64,000 nt of DNA from a virus. Below the pieces are notes generated by a model. That model saw only the letters and a program-made list of their open reading frames with translations. It had not been told where the DNA came from and did no database searches. The position numbers and the translations under genes were made by a program. Positions 45,173-56,294 of this stretch are shown here, in pieces. The DNA lies in the IMG/VR virus record IMGVR_UViG_3300030430_005214, positions 1 through 64,000 of that record. One strand, written 5' to 3'. Positions within the stretch are counted from its first letter, which is position 1. Each line of letters begins with the position of its first letter.

Positions 45173-48100
45173 TTAACTATCCTCTTCATCTTCATTACCT
45201 GATTGGTAAGAGTTAATCAGTGTGTTAATCAAGTCAGGAGAAATAATATTAGTTTCATTACCACCAAAGTTACTACTTTGTACAATTTGGTTGATCAAAT
45301 CTAAGTTGACAGCACCCGATTCCGATCCTTGATATTGTTGTAAATAATTTTCAAAGAATTTACTTTGTTGTCCAATCTTATCAAGACAAGGTGCTAAAGG
45401 TGGTTGTTTTTGTTCTTCTACAGGCCCTTGTTCATCACCATCTTTATCTTGATTTATTAATTTAGCAGCGATGCCGAACGGTGTCAGTGGACCAGGAAGC
45501 AACCATGGCGTTTGCCAAGTCGGATCGACTATGTTTGCAAACGCTGATAAAAATCCCTTTAAAAGACCCAAGCCTATTTGCCCTGCGGCCTCACCAATTT
45601 CATCTAATGTTACAACGTCTTTAGCGCGGGTAGGATGATAGATATCGCCATTTGCAGCGGCAGCTGCTGACAATAAAATATTAAGAGAATTTTTAATTGA
45701 TGGATTAAAATTTGTTTCCATTTTGGGATAATTGGTCTCAACAAATATTTTATGTAGCAAAGAGATTATAGTTGTTTGCTCTTTAAGGAAAACAGATTTT
45801 AAAAGTTTTTCAAATGTTTCTCTATTTTCTTGGCCGGCATACAACATTATGATAAACAAATCAAAAATATTCATCTTATTATCTATAAAAACAGGAACCA
45901 AGTCTTTATTAACAGCCAATCCACCGCGTATTGCACGATATTTAATTGGAAATTGAAGAAAGTAAAACTCAGAAAGCCCACCTACACCTGGTATAGATTC
46001 GACCAGGGCTTTTCGATAACCTAAATGGTTTTCTGGATCACCGGCGCCGAATGAGTAGCCATCACCCAGAATAGTGCCATCCATGGCATATTTTCTATTT
46101 GGACCAGTAGGACTATAAGGTAAAGGATCGGAATAAGGAAATACAAATTGATCCTCAAATTTAGCAGGTTTAAACTTTTCATTTAGCTTATAGCCTATTT
46201 TTTCTACGTCATCGTCATTGTACTCTGCCCAACCGAAATTATATTCCCACTTTAATTGTATGTAAGGTCTTATTCCTGTGGCCCAATCGCCATTATCCAA
46301 AAATGATGATCCAGCTGCTTCTCCAGATACATCAAAAATCTTTTGTAGGTGCGCCTTGACTAAAATATTGTATTCTTGCCTAGTCAAGAATTGATTTGAT
46401 TCAGGAATATTTTTACTTAGAAATAAAGGATATTTTATTTGATTTTGAGAGCTTATAGGGCCTAAATCATTGTCATCAGTCACCGTACCCAACGACCCAA
46501 AGCTTGGTTCACCAATAAATTGATCCGCTATAGATTGAAAAGATTTTAAAGATGCTTCCGTTAAAGCATTCGAAATTAATTCTTTATTTTGATGACCATC
46601 AATAAATAAAGCATCAAGAATATCGGTTAAAGAAAGAAACTCACTGCCCGCAAAAGGGTCATCCAGTGATTTGCCAACATTCCACCAAATATTATTAAGA
46701 TAAGAGACTTTCTCTATCGTATTAACAGAGCTTTTAGAAAAATTTGAATAGCTTTTAAGTTTATAAAAATAACTATATATATCATTTTTATTATTTGAAA
46801 ATACAAATTCATTAATGTTATTCGTGTTTAGTATCACACTAGCATCAAGACCATCGATGTTATAAAAATTTTCATCAAAATAATACCCTGCTTTGTCAAT
46901 TTTTATAAAAAAGTCAAACCAGGTCAGTTCCTGCTTAATTGGTTGTTTCAATTCAAAGAAGGGAAGTTGAAGGGTGCTTGATTTTCTTTCATGTCCAATT
47001 TTTTCTTCTATGAGTGTTTTTTGTTTTGTATAAGCAGTTAATGGCCCAAGAAGAGGAGTTGGAGCAGTGTTTTCAAATACAGAATTATAAAATTCGGCAG
47101 ATATTTGACCAGTAAGATCAGCTATTTTTGTTTCTATTCTGGTTACAGTATTAAATTCGTAAATATCAGAAATCTTTTGAGAATATAACCACTGAAAGAA
47201 GTTTCTGCCTTTAACATATATAACATTGTCAATTGTTGTTGAAATATTAAATAGTGGTTTTTGTTCCAGTAAGCTACCTTCGAGGAGTGCTTTTAGATCT
47301 TGCATGAATATGTTTTCATTACGAATGAGCTGAAAAAATTCTCCTGTTCTAGAATTTAATTCTGGGTTTACATAATGTGAATTTGGATTATTAATAAATA
47401 ATGTATCAATTGTTAGATTATTTAATTGGTTTGTTGTTTCTGTATCTAAAAGTTCATTTTGAATGTCAAAAATATCTTTTGACTGCAATATATTAAGACT
47501 ATCGTTATCAACTGGGTAAGTAAATCTTCCTAATAAACTTTCAACATCGCTTAAATAAGTTTTTCCAAAAACAGACATGTCAACAAAACCGAACAATGAA
47601 CTTTTCGAAAAAGAAGTATACCAGTTAAGATTATCCAAATTAGCAAAAAAGTTATCTTCAAAATTATATTTAAAAAACCAATACATTAAATCAAACCCGA
47701 CGTCCGGATTTAAATTAGTATATTGGAATATTGGACTAGAGGCGTCTTCGTTGTCTAAGTTATCTATAAACTCAATTATTTGCGGAAACAACATAAATAA
47801 TCTCGTATCATACAAAAACATTTTTAATTTTTTTTTGTAGTTGTCGGTGCCGATACCGGGTTCAACATATTTACCTAAGAACAACAAAAACGTTTCAATG
47901 AGTTGTTTTAACTGTGGGTCGGAAAAGAAATTTGTTTTTGGCTTAATTTCAATATATTTTTCTAAAATTAAACCATCTTTAGGTATTGTTTCTATTCCCG
48001 GTTGTTTATCCGTGGCTGTAAAATTATAATTAAGCTCCGGAGCTAAATCCGATGCGGCGGCTAAAAAGTAATTAAAAGAATTTTGTTCGCCAACTACGGC

Positions 48101-51100
48101 CAAAGGATAAGTGCTAATATTTCCTTTAAAAGAAATTTTCGTTTTACCATCATTTATTGGAAGATAATCGTTTATTAAAGCATCAACTTGATCTATTCTA
48201 TCTGCTTTTTTAATCGGTGGTGGCGCTGCTTCATCACTGATAATTTCAAATTCTGAGCTAGCCTCAGATGCGTTTTCGGCTAAGAGTTGATATTCTGATT
48301 TATCAAAAAGAATTTCTTCTTCACTAAAAGTGTTTGCAAATAAAGAAGAAAATTCACTTTTAATAAATGCTATCTGTGAGTCAATTTCAAATTGCAATGC
48401 AAATTCATCTGTTAGTGCTTCATTCTGAAATAAAATTCTTGTAATTTCAGTTATAAACTTTTTTAAAATTTGATCATAAAAATCTTCAAATTTATAATAA
48501 TCTGATTCAAATCTTTGATTTAAAGAGTTTATTATTTCAGATCTTAAAATTTGTTCATAAATACTTTTTGGGACATTAGAATTAAAAAATCCAAAGCCGC
48601 GGGGGAACACACTAAAAACAAAAATTGATTTTAAGAATTCTTTTATTGTAATACTTCTAATAAAAGCGTCAGTAGCTACTTTTACAACTGCAACATTTAT
48701 AGGAGTTTCTGTTGCTGAATTCGGAGACAAGCAGACTAGTCTTTGAGAAAGCTTTACAACCTGATCTATAAACGCACTTTTATTCATAAAGCCTAAAAAG
48801 CATGTAGACTCTGTGCCGCCGGCACTTGTAATTGAATTGATGTTTTTATTAAGATTAAGTTTTTCCCAATTTTCTCTCTCGTATAATCCTAATTTAAAAG
48901 TATCTAAAGCTAAATCAAAAAACATTCCATTTATAATTTTAGAATAAAAATCATTTTTTAAAGAAAGCTCACAAACTTTTTGTTTAACAATCTCATTGTA
49001 TTTTGGTTGATTAATTACACCTGTATCGTATTTAAATAAAATCTCCTGGGCTGTTTCTCCAGATTCAAAATATTGATTTTCTTTATAACTTGCTAAAGTG
49101 AAGACGGAGCCGCCGGCGTCTGCTTCTTCGGTGGCGTCCTCATCGACGTTTTGAATATGATACGCAAAATCAGTAATATTTCCAGCAGAAGAATAAACAA
49201 AATTAATACCCCTTTTTATATTAAAATTGTCAGGTTCACTTTCAAAATTAAAAACGAGGCCCGGGCCGGTGAGAGCGCTTTGACCTTGAAATCTTATTTG
49301 ATTATTGTTGAATGCCTCTAAATAAGATGTATATACTTTTGAACCGACAATATTTCGACTTTTTTGAATTTCTGTTAAACTGTCAAGGTTGTCTTCAATA
49401 AATTGCTCTGTCGATACAAAAGTTCCGGGTTGGACATCTCTAAATCCATCTATTCCTTTTTCAATATCTTCAAAAATAATTTTATAGTTAGATATATCAC
49501 CTTCAAATAATGTATCTAAATTTCCAAAAACAGAGTCTGCTAAAATTTTAGCATTACTTATCTCCAATTCAGTTAATTTAGCGCTACCATCCTCACACGG
49601 ATCTAAAGGTCTATTTTCTTTAAAAAGATTATTGATATCAGGTATAAGATTTCCTAATATAAGAGTTTTAAGCGCTTTGTTTGCAGCTAGAGCATCTTTT
49701 ACACCATCGGGGTCAATTCCATTGCTAAACACATCTGCTAGTGTTGTTTCATCTAAACCCATACATATTTCAAATAATTTTGATTTTTGATCATTAAAAT
49801 CTTTTGCCGCTTCTGCACAAAAAGAAAAATCAAAATCTTTGTTTATGAATGAAAAAAGTTCTTTTATACCTTGAATATTTCCATAGTATGCTAAAAAATC
49901 TGTGTCTTGAAGAAAACTTAACTCACTTATCAATCCAATTGCTGCTTCGTATAATCTTGGACCGGCTGTTTGATCTATCATTGAACAAATCTGTCTAATG
50001 GAAAAATTAGCAGATATAAGATCCAGAATTTGCTTATATATATCAGGTGTTATAGTATCGTCAATTTTTTTGGCTTCTTTATAGGATTTACTATTATCAA
50101 TGGAGCCGATTTTTCCGCCAGTTTTTGACTTTGAGTCGATTATAAAATTAGATAAATCGATTGCACCGAATGGGTCAAATGGTGTATTTACAAGCTCTTC
50201 TTCGGAACAAAATTCTGTAATTTTACCTATAGTGTAGAATATGCCACTTAAAATCAAATCCCTTGCCAAATTTAAACCTATCTGTTTAAATTGTTCTAAC
50301 AATTCTTCAAAAATGTCTCTTACAGGATAATCTGTTCTTAAGAACATTTGCATTTTTCTTTTAAACGCTTTACCTACAGAAGCTGCATTATCTTCAAAAA
50401 ACTCTCCAACCTCCTTGGCATCTCTAAAAAGCTGATATATAAAATATATAACTGCTGGTACGGTGCCGTAAATAGCTAAACACAGATAGTATCTTTTTGT
50501 TCCGTCTTCGGCGCTAAATATTTCATTAATATATTCGTCAAAAGTCTCTACTCCAAATTCTTCAAACTTTTTAAGAGTAATCCATGGCGAAGTATCTCGC
50601 TTTTGCAGCTCTTCTAATGTGGCAATTATTTGCTTAAACTTGATTAAATTTATGTCAAATATATTTTTTCGGCTTTGAAGATCTTGAGCCATGTAATTTT
50701 CAGGAAAAAGAAATGCTGTCCCGTCAGAGTTTAAATAATCTTGCGGAACTGCAACACCAGATTTTAAATTGCTGTATATTTGTCCACTAATGTTATTAAG
50801 ATTATTTATGGTTTCTGCAATCGATTCATTACCAGCTAATGTTCCGGGTGAGCCAAGCGAGCCAAATAATTGATTAGCAGCATAACTGCTCTTGACTTCT
50901 GCCTTTTCAGCTTGTGTTAAATGCGGACAAACAATAATTAATCTAGGTATAATATCCTCCATTAATGAACGATATATAAATGCTTGATCCTCTCCGTTGT
51001 TCTTTGCAGCCGTTAGACTACTTATTTGTGAGGTTAAAGATCCAATTTGTGTATTATAATATTTATCTAGATTTACTAAATTTTCTGGCGGCGTTTGGCC

Positions 51101-52984
51101 AGGAATGTCTGTAAATACTTTATTTTTATCATTTTGTACATTTTGATTGTCTACAAGTTTATCTCTTCTATCTATTAAGCTTTTAATTCTGTCATCAATT
51201 GTACTTCTCCCAAAAGTACTTTCTAAAGACTTTCCTAATTGATCATTAAGTTGTGCTGGGCTTAACCCTGATGACGCACCTACAGCATCAATCACTGCTT
51301 CGTATGAAATTAACATTCTACTTATAAAGCTTTTCATCAGCGGACCCGTCGTCCAAGAATAGCTTTGATCTGCATCTTTTAAAATATCTGTCGTATTTTG
51401 TATTGATCTTGATATTATATCTTCGCCCCACTTTACTTGTGGATCTAATATTTTGTTGAAGTAGATATCACCCAATTCTTTTGCTAAATCTTTGGCGATT
51501 CCATCGTCCATTTCTTCTAAGCCTTGAACTATTGCCTCTTTGTGATCATCGAATGCTTTCAAAATATCTTTACATATGATATCTAATAATTCATCTACAG
51601 GAATTAATTTTAAAAGACATTTTACCGATAAAGATATTAATGAGTCGACATCGATATAATTCAAAAGCTGTTCATAGTAGTCTTCTACGCTATTAATTTC
51701 TTGAAATTTTCCTGCAATAAAAGAGTCACCAAGTAAATCTCCGATAGCTTCATATTGCTTAGACATTTCTTGTTGCATTTGGTCTTTAAATGCGTCATTA
51801 AATCTTTCACCTGTTGGGAAATAATTTTTATAATATTCATCATCTAGTAATCTAACATCTCCTAAAATAAAGCTTTCTATTAATGCCTGTGTGACTTCAT
51901 TGACAACTATGCTACTTCTGGGAAACAAGTATTTATTCAAAAACATTTTCGTTTCATCAGCATTGACAAAGACACTTGAATTAACTGGGCCGCCTTGTGG
52001 GGCAGTGGCTTTCTCATTTAGCTGAAAGTTGAGATTATACCTGTTATATATTTTGGACAGATTAAACACTAATGAGTTTAATGTACTGTCGTTAAAGTAA
52101 GAGGGAGTGCTTGTCGTTGAATCCACAAGAAGAACCGATAGACTTCCTGGGCGATCGGCCGGTAATTGCGCTAGGCCCCCAGAGCCCGCAGCTGCATCGG
52201 CACGCTTAGATAGAAAAATTTTTTCAAATTTATAGTCATCTAAAGAAAATTCAATTTTTACATAGTCATTTACAATATCTGCATTCACCTTCCCACCAGA
52301 AGTTGTATAGTCATTAACTATTCCAACAACAGCATCGTTTAAAGATCTTATTTGCGTAGCTAAATAATTTAAGTTAATTGGTCTATCAAGCGTTATATTA
52401 TAATAGTCAATTTTTTGTTTTAGTAGCTGCATGACGCGAGATGCGACATACGACATTAATTTTAAATCAGCTATTTTATATACAACAAATCTTTTGTCGA
52501 CCCCCGTTAGCCCGGAAACAATAGAAATATTAGAAGTAGATATACCCTTGGGTAAGTTGCCGGCGACAGTAGTGCCCGGAGAATTCAACTTTGAAGCTGT
52601 TTTTGTAGAAAGGAGACCTGGGTTCATCGATTGAAGTACGTCTCCTCTCATAAAAAAGTAAAACGTTGCTCCCGGGCCATTTATGGGGTCGCCCTTAAGA
52701 CCGTCAGTTGTAAAGAAATCTCGGGGTTCTTGACCATCTGGTGGGTTATTGTCGACATACACTATTTTATTTTTATCGAGAAAGTCTTTTAAAAACTTGT
52801 TTTCGAGAACGCCAAGGGAACCAGGCGCAATGTTTTCACCAAAAAAATTACATGTATTGCGAAAACCGCCATTAGTTTTGTAAAAAATTAATTTGTTATA
52901 ATATTTTTTGGCTAATTTTCCGGCTTGAAACTCTTTGATTAGCTCTTTTTGTTTTTGTTTTGGTTCTATTATTATGTTGCTCAT
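45173..52984 (-). CDS. Giant 2603-residue baseplate-region protein, function unknown
   Basis: A continuous frame of 2603 codons with a ribosome site (AAAAGGC) before ATG. The protein is rich in Asn, Asp, Phe, Lys and Ile. Long helical regions (about 590-800, SLTSQISSLTAAK and similar) alternate with beta segments. One clear hydrophobic segment lies at about 835-856 (YYLCLAIYGTVPAVIYFIYQLF), suited to a membrane span. The C-terminal end has LLKGFLSAFANI and an acidic terminus. It sits just upstream of gp25 and gp6 and downstream of the peptidase-like gene. It could be a baseplate hub or central-spike organiser, but no family is recognised. Confidence 0.72.
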   Translation of the reverse strand: MSNIIIEPKQKQKELIKEFQAGKLAKKYYNKLIFYKTNGGFRNTCNFFGENIAPGSLGVLENKFLKDFLDKNKIVYVDNNPPDGQEPRDFFTTDGLKGDPINGPGATFYFFMRGDVLQSMNPGLLSTKTASKLNSPGTTVAGNLPKGISTSNISIVSGLTGVDKRFVVYKIADLKLMSYVASRVMQLLKQKIDYYNITLDRPINLNYLATQIRSLNDAVVGIVNDYTTSGGKVNADIVNDYVKIEFSLDDYKFEKIFLSKRADAAAGSGGLAQLPADRPGSLSVLLVDSTTSTPSYFNDSTLNSLVFNLSKIYNRYNLNFQLNEKATAPQGGPVNSSVFVNADETKMFLNKYLFPRSSIVVNEVTQALIESFILGDVRLLDDEYYKNYFPTGERFNDAFKDQMQQEMSKQYEAIGDLLGDSFIAGKFQEINSVEDYYEQLLNYIDVDSLISLSVKCLLKLIPVDELLDIICKDILKAFDDHKEAIVQGLEEMDDGIAKDLAKELGDIYFNKILDPQVKWGEDIISRSIQNTTDILKDADQSYSWTTGPLMKSFISRMLISYEAVIDAVGASSGLSPAQLNDQLGKSLESTFGRSTIDDRIKSLIDRRDKLVDNQNVQNDKNKVFTDIPGQTPPENLVNLDKYYNTQIGSLTSQISSLTAAKNNGEDQAFIYRSLMEDIIPRLIIVCPHLTQAEKAEVKSSYAANQLFGSLGSPGTLAGNESIAETINNLNNISGQIYSNLKSGVAVPQDYLNSDGTAFLFPENYMAQDLQSRKNIFDINLIKFKQIIATLEELQKRDTSPWITLKKFEEFGVETFDEYINEIFSAEDGTKRYYLCLAIYGTVPAVIYFIYQLFRDAKEVGEFFEDNAASVGKAFKRKMQMFLRTDYPVRDIFEELLEQFKQIGLNLARDLILSGIFYTIGKITEFCSEEELVNTPFDPFGAIDLSNFIIDSKSKTGGKIGSIDNSKSYKEAKKIDDTITPDIYKQILDLISANFSIRQICSMIDQTAGPRLYEAAIGLISELSFLQDTDFLAYYGNIQGIKELFSFINKDFDFSFCAEAAKDFNDQKSKLFEICMGLDETTLADVFSNGIDPDGVKDALAANKALKTLILGNLIPDINNLFKENRPLDPCEDGSAKLTELEISNAKILADSVFGNLDTLFEGDISNYKIIFEDIEKGIDGFRDVQPGTFVSTEQFIEDNLDSLTEIQKSRNIVGSKVYTSYLEAFNNNQIRFQGQSALTGPGLVFNFESEPDNFNIKRGINFVYSSAGNITDFAYHIQNVDEDATEEADAGGSVFTLASYKENQYFESGETAQEILFKYDTGVINQPKYNEIVKQKVCELSLKNDFYSKIINGMFFDLALDTFKLGLYERENWEKLNLNKNINSITSAGGTESTCFLGFMNKSAFIDQVVKLSQRLVCLSPNSATETPINVAVVKVATDAFIRSITIKEFLKSIFVFSVFPRGFGFFNSNVPKSIYEQILRSEIINSLNQRFESDYYKFEDFYDQILKKFITEITRILFQNEALTDEFALQFEIDSQIAFIKSEFSSLFANTFSEEEILFDKSEYQLLAENASEASSEFEIISDEAAPPPIKKADRIDQVDALINDYLPINDGKTKISFKGNISTYPLAVVGEQNSFNYFLAAASDLAPELNYNFTATDKQPGIETIPKDGLILEKYIEIKPKTNFFSDPQLKQLIETFLLFLGKYVEPGIGTDNYKKKLKMFLYDTRLFMLFPQIIEFIDNLDNEDASSPIFQYTNLNPDVGFDLMYWFFKYNFEDNFFANLDNLNWYTSFSKSSLFGFVDMSVFGKTYLSDVESLLGRFTYPVDNDSLNILQSKDIFDIQNELLDTETTNQLNNLTIDTLFINNPNSHYVNPELNSRTGEFFQLIRNENIFMQDLKALLEGSLLEQKPLFNISTTIDNVIYVKGRNFFQWLYSQKISDIYEFNTVTRIETKIADLTGQISAEFYNSVFENTAPTPLLGPLTAYTKQKTLIEEKIGHERKSSTLQLPFFELKQPIKQELTWFDFFIKIDKAGYYFDENFYNIDGLDASVILNTNNINEFVFSNNKNDIYSYFYKLKSYSNFSKSSVNTIEKVSYLNNIWWNVGKSLDDPFAGSEFLSLTDILDALFIDGHQNKELISNALTEASLKSFQSIADQFIGEPSFGSLGTVTDDNDLGPISSQNQIKYPLFLSKNIPESNQFLTRQEYNILVKAHLQKIFDVSGEAAGSSFLDNGDWATGIRPYIQLKWEYNFGWAEYNDDDVEKIGYKLNEKFKPAKFEDQFVFPYSDPLPYSPTGPNRKYAMDGTILGDGYSFGAGDPENHLGYRKALVESIPGVGGLSEFYFLQFPIKYRAIRGGLAVNKDLVPVFIDNKMNIFDLFIIMLYAGQENRETFEKLLKSVFLKEQTTIISLLHKIFVETNYPKMETNFNPSIKNSLNILLSAAAAANGDIYHPTRAKDVVTLDEIGEAAGQIGLGLLKGFLSAFANIVDPTWQTPWLLPGPLTPFGIAAKLINQDKDGDEQGPVEEQKQPPLAPCLDKIGQQSKFFENYLQQYQGSESGAVNLDLINQIVQSSNFGGNETNIISPDLINTLINSYQSGNEDEEDS

Positions 52985-53010
52985 TGTTGCCTTTTAAGTG
53001 ATTAAAATAA

Positions 53011-54738
53011 TTAGTTTGTTCTGTTTTTCTCGCTTAATATTTTATATGATCCCAATTTACTAAAAGCAGCAGTATCATTATTTATTCTGTTTTGACCAGC
53101 AGCTTTACAACCTGTCGTTTGTATCATGTTGTTCAGCATGGCGTCTCTGCCAGCGTTTACAACTTCAGGAGAAGTGTAATTTTTCCCTCCACCAAGAGCT
53201 AAAGGATTAGTGCCATTCGTAGACATAAAACCAATCAAAATAGCAAACGGGTCATAGTGTGTGTGTTGGGCTAAAGCAGCGTTAAATTTAAATTGTGATT
53301 GAAGAAAATCTAACAGAATAGCTGAGACTTCGCCTACACTTTTAGACAATCCCTCTAAGTAAGTTGTTAGATTATCTCCTTTTACCAGTGGTTGCAAATC
53401 TTGATCTTCATTACCAGCGATTAAATCAATTCCAAACTTAGAATATTGTTCTCCACCTCTAGAATTTGTTTTATCCGTTCCTGTGATCAATCTTATACCA
53501 GACGTTCTAGACATAAGAACTACATCGTCAGCTTTTACTGCCGCGACTGATATTCCCTGTCTTGTTTCAGTTGGACTAAACTCTTTAATTTTGCTTATAA
53601 CTTTTGAATACGTTCCGCCGGCAACCCTTAATAAGTTATCAACATCGGACTTTTGAGATAGGTAAACATATGCAGCATCTCCAATTAAATCATTTGGCTT
53701 CACAACTGGTGCTGGAGGGCCGGCCTGTCCTTCTGGTAGTTGTTCCATTATAATATTGTCGGGTGATCTACCAGCAAACATATATACGGCGCCGGATTTG
53801 GTATGCCCTCTTAATTTATAAAATTCATCTCTCGTTGCGATGATACCAGAGTTATTTTTACTTTGCAATACAGCATCTCCAGGCTTTGCATCCAAAGGGG
53901 GCACTGGTTCAATAAGGCGACCGCCACCGATGCCATTAAGATATCCCAGCTTAAGCTCTTCGGCTGTCTCATATATTCTTTGATCTTCTGCGGATAGACC
54001 AGACAAATCGAAAGCTGGAACTTTATTCAAAGACTTTGGCTTATTTATTGCCGGCATATCACCAGGCGATGCACCTTGATTAATCGATGCAGGTCCTGAA
54101 TTTATCTGACTTTCATTATAACCAATTTGACTCGGCTGATTACCAACAAGACCTAAATTTGCCTCTAGATTACCCGCTATAGAAACTCCAGATGCGATTG
54201 ATTCATAACTATCAATCTCTATCTCGTCTTCAATTTCATCTTCGTTTTCATCAGTGGCGCCATGCTCCCCTCCAGAAAGCTGTTCATCTAGACTATCGAG
54301 AAAACCCTCTGGGGCGGCCGACTCATATTTTTCTAGATCTTTTTGTTGTTCAGCAACAATGGCATCGATTTCGTTTTCTAATGCATTTGCATTTTGACTT
54401 AAAATAACATCTATAACACTTGTATTTTCTTGCGAAGTGAGATTTGCAAGTTCTTTGCGAAAATATAAATTAACCTTTTCGTAATCTATTTTGCTTTTAT
54501 CTATATTTAAAAAGTAAAAAACTATATTTGCATTATATTCATCTTTGGTTGTATTAAGTATCGGATCAGGATCATTAAAATAAACATCTGCTGATGTTTC
54601 AAGCTCTGCGCTGTCTTTAGGTATCGTGTAAACTTTTTCAGTTTTACTATATTCGCCCTTTAATATCTTTAGTGTAGATATTGTTAAAGAAGGCTGCCCA
54701 CCATCTAATTGTGACGCAAAAGCTTGTAAAAATCTCAT
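53011..54738 (-). CDS. Baseplate structural protein, hub/needle-like
   Basis: 575 residues. The first 200 are acidic with Gln/Glu/Ser-rich stretches. The C-terminal half shows short beta repeats with Gly turns (LEPVPPLDAKPGDAV-type loop, GIIATRDEFYKL, GDAAYVYLSQKSDVD, VVLMSRTSGIRLITG, FGIDLIAGN) and ends with a conserved-looking AALAQHTHYDP. The pattern of GDxVL and SRTSGIRLI strands recalls OB-fold or spike proteins of baseplates. It overlaps the peptidase-like gene start by 4 bases (ATGA) and precedes the 2603-residue gene. A hub or spike role is inferred. Confidence 0.65.
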   Translation of the reverse strand: MRFLQAFASQLDGGQPSLTISTLKILKGEYSKTEKVYTIPKDSAELETSADVYFNDPDPILNTTKDEYNANIVFYFLNIDKSKIDYEKVNLYFRKELANLTSQENTSVIDVILSQNANALENEIDAIVAEQQKDLEKYESAAPEGFLDSLDEQLSGGEHGATDENEDEIEDEIEIDSYESIASGVSIAGNLEANLGLVGNQPSQIGYNESQINSGPASINQGASPGDMPAINKPKSLNKVPAFDLSGLSAEDQRIYETAEELKLGYLNGIGGGRLIEPVPPLDAKPGDAVLQSKNNSGIIATRDEFYKLRGHTKSGAVYMFAGRSPDNIIMEQLPEGQAGPPAPVVKPNDLIGDAAYVYLSQKSDVDNLLRVAGGTYSKVISKIKEFSPTETRQGISVAAVKADDVVLMSRTSGIRLITGTDKTNSRGGEQYSKFGIDLIAGNEDQDLQPLVKGDNLTTYLEGLSKSVGEVSAILLDFLQSQFKFNAALAQHTHYDPFAILIGFMSTNGTNPLALGGGKNYTSPEVVNAGRDAMLNNMIQTTGCKAAGQNRINNDTAAFSKLGSYKILSEKNRTN

Positions 54739-56258
54739 TTATCTAATCCCAATTCCTTTACAATATCTTCGCCCTCTACTCCTAAAACCTGCAGTATGTT
54801 TGGGACCCTCTCGTCGACTTCATGAAGAAAATTATCAAAAGGCATTTGACGAACCCTTTTCTTACTGTTTGCAATCTTTGGTTTTCTTTTCTGAAAAAGT
54901 GCCTTTGATCTTCCAATGTAATTTGCAACATTTGCCAACTCATCAACGCCTTTTCTATTAAAATTTTTGCTTTTAAGTGTTCTCAAAGCCAGATCAACGC
55001 GCCAGCCAGAATATGGTGTGCCTTTATTGCTGGACGTAGTTATTCCTCGTGCAACGTAACCTTTCTTTGGCGCAACATTGTGTTTACTTTCCTTTACGGT
55101 TCTTCCGCTGCATAGGTCGTCTGAGCCATCACCATTTAAATCCATATCAAGATAAAATATACCTCGTTTCTGGTTTCCTTGTTTTTTGCGGCCGAGCACG
55201 GTGGCTACGCCAAAATAACCTTCAAAATCATAATGCACGTTCGCTGATGAGCCAGGACAGCAGCCGCCTTTTGAAGTACTACCAGCCTGATCAAGTCTTG
55301 GACCAGTAATACCTACAGGCTTAGTAGATCTTGGTCGCGGTATACATGATGCAGTCTGTCCAGTTTCATCCCCTGTGGCTGCCACATTAGTCGATAAATT
55401 GAGATACATCCCAAGTTTAGCACGAGGGAGCCTACCCTCATTAACAAGCAGCGCTATGGAATTGTGATATTGTAGGACTGGTATAATATATTTTCTTCCA
55501 TTGTAAGTGCATTCCACCATCGAATCAGAAGCAATACCGTAACCATGATTACCTTTATCTGGGCTTTGTCCGGGATATCCGCGAGAATAAGAAGTAACCA
55601 CAACTTTAGGATTACTAATGTGTGGACTTAATTGCCAATATCTTGTAACAACCTCACAAAACGCAGCTTGCAATCTAGCAAAATGTTTCTTTGCTAAAAT
55701 AAATTCTTCTTCAGTAAAATTCTTTCTAATGTGTTTTTGTATTTCAGGCTTGCCTCCTCTTTTATAACCTGTGCCGCCGCCTCGTGGGTCAATTTTTCCA
55801 CCGCGCAGATTATCAGGCACTGGGAGTGGCTGTCCTTTATCGTTGTACTTTAACAGACCTTCATCAACCATATATTTTCTTTTTAAGCCGATTGGAAAAG
55901 ATTTTTCTACGTCTTTTATAAATTTATCGTATTGTGCTCTAGACATTCTAAAATAATCAGTTGGATTTTTAACATCGTATGCATTGGAAAGTTTATTGAT
56001 TTGTTTTTTTAACTTTCTAATCTTTCTCTGGATTTTTCTTTTTTGCTTCTTATCAAAAGGGGGATCAGTGGAATTAGGATCGTTTGTGCCAGCAGACAGT
56101 ATACTTTCTTGTGCAGCTAAATCTTTTTTTATCTCATTAACTTTGTCAGAATAGGTGGCTATAAAGTCAATAGCGTGACCAGAATCAAATTGAGATTGAG
56201 AACTTGTGTTGATTGGTTCTGATACTGGATCAAATGGTTTATGTACAAAGTTACTCAT
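54735..56258 (-). CDS. Baseplate protein with M15-like peptidase domain
   Basis: 507 residues. After a Lys/Gln-rich helical N-terminus (1-110), residues about 185-350 look like a peptidoglycan D,D-peptidase domain: NHGYGIASD (237-245) gives His238 and Asp245 as zinc ligands in the M15 pattern HxxGxAxD, and NVHYDFEG (340-347) supplies His342 as a possible third ligand. DMDLNGDGSDD (371-381) is a calcium-binding loop of EF-hand type. A baseplate peptidase would replace the gp5 lysozyme used by T4 to pierce the wall. It has AAGGAAA before ATG and couples to the next gene by ATGA. The M15 assignment is moderate; catalytic activity is unproved. Confidence 0.6.
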   Translation of the reverse strand: MSNFVHKPFDPVSEPINTSSQSQFDSGHAIDFIATYSDKVNEIKKDLAAQESILSAGTNDPNSTDPPFDKKQKRKIQRKIRKLKKQINKLSNAYDVKNPTDYFRMSRAQYDKFIKDVEKSFPIGLKRKYMVDEGLLKYNDKGQPLPVPDNLRGGKIDPRGGGTGYKRGGKPEIQKHIRKNFTEEEFILAKKHFARLQAAFCEVVTRYWQLSPHISNPKVVVTSYSRGYPGQSPDKGNHGYGIASDSMVECTYNGRKYIIPVLQYHNSIALLVNEGRLPRAKLGMYLNLSTNVAATGDETGQTASCIPRPRSTKPVGITGPRLDQAGSTSKGGCCPGSSANVHYDFEGYFGVATVLGRKKQGNQKRGIFYLDMDLNGDGSDDLCSGRTVKESKHNVAPKKGYVARGITTSSNKGTPYSGWRVDLALRTLKSKNFNRKGVDELANVANYIGRSKALFQKRKPKIANSKKRVRQMPFDNFLHEVDERVPNILQVLGVEGEDIVKELGLDK

Positions 56259-56294
56259 ATTGTTTCCTTTAAACTATATCGACTATCAATTTTA

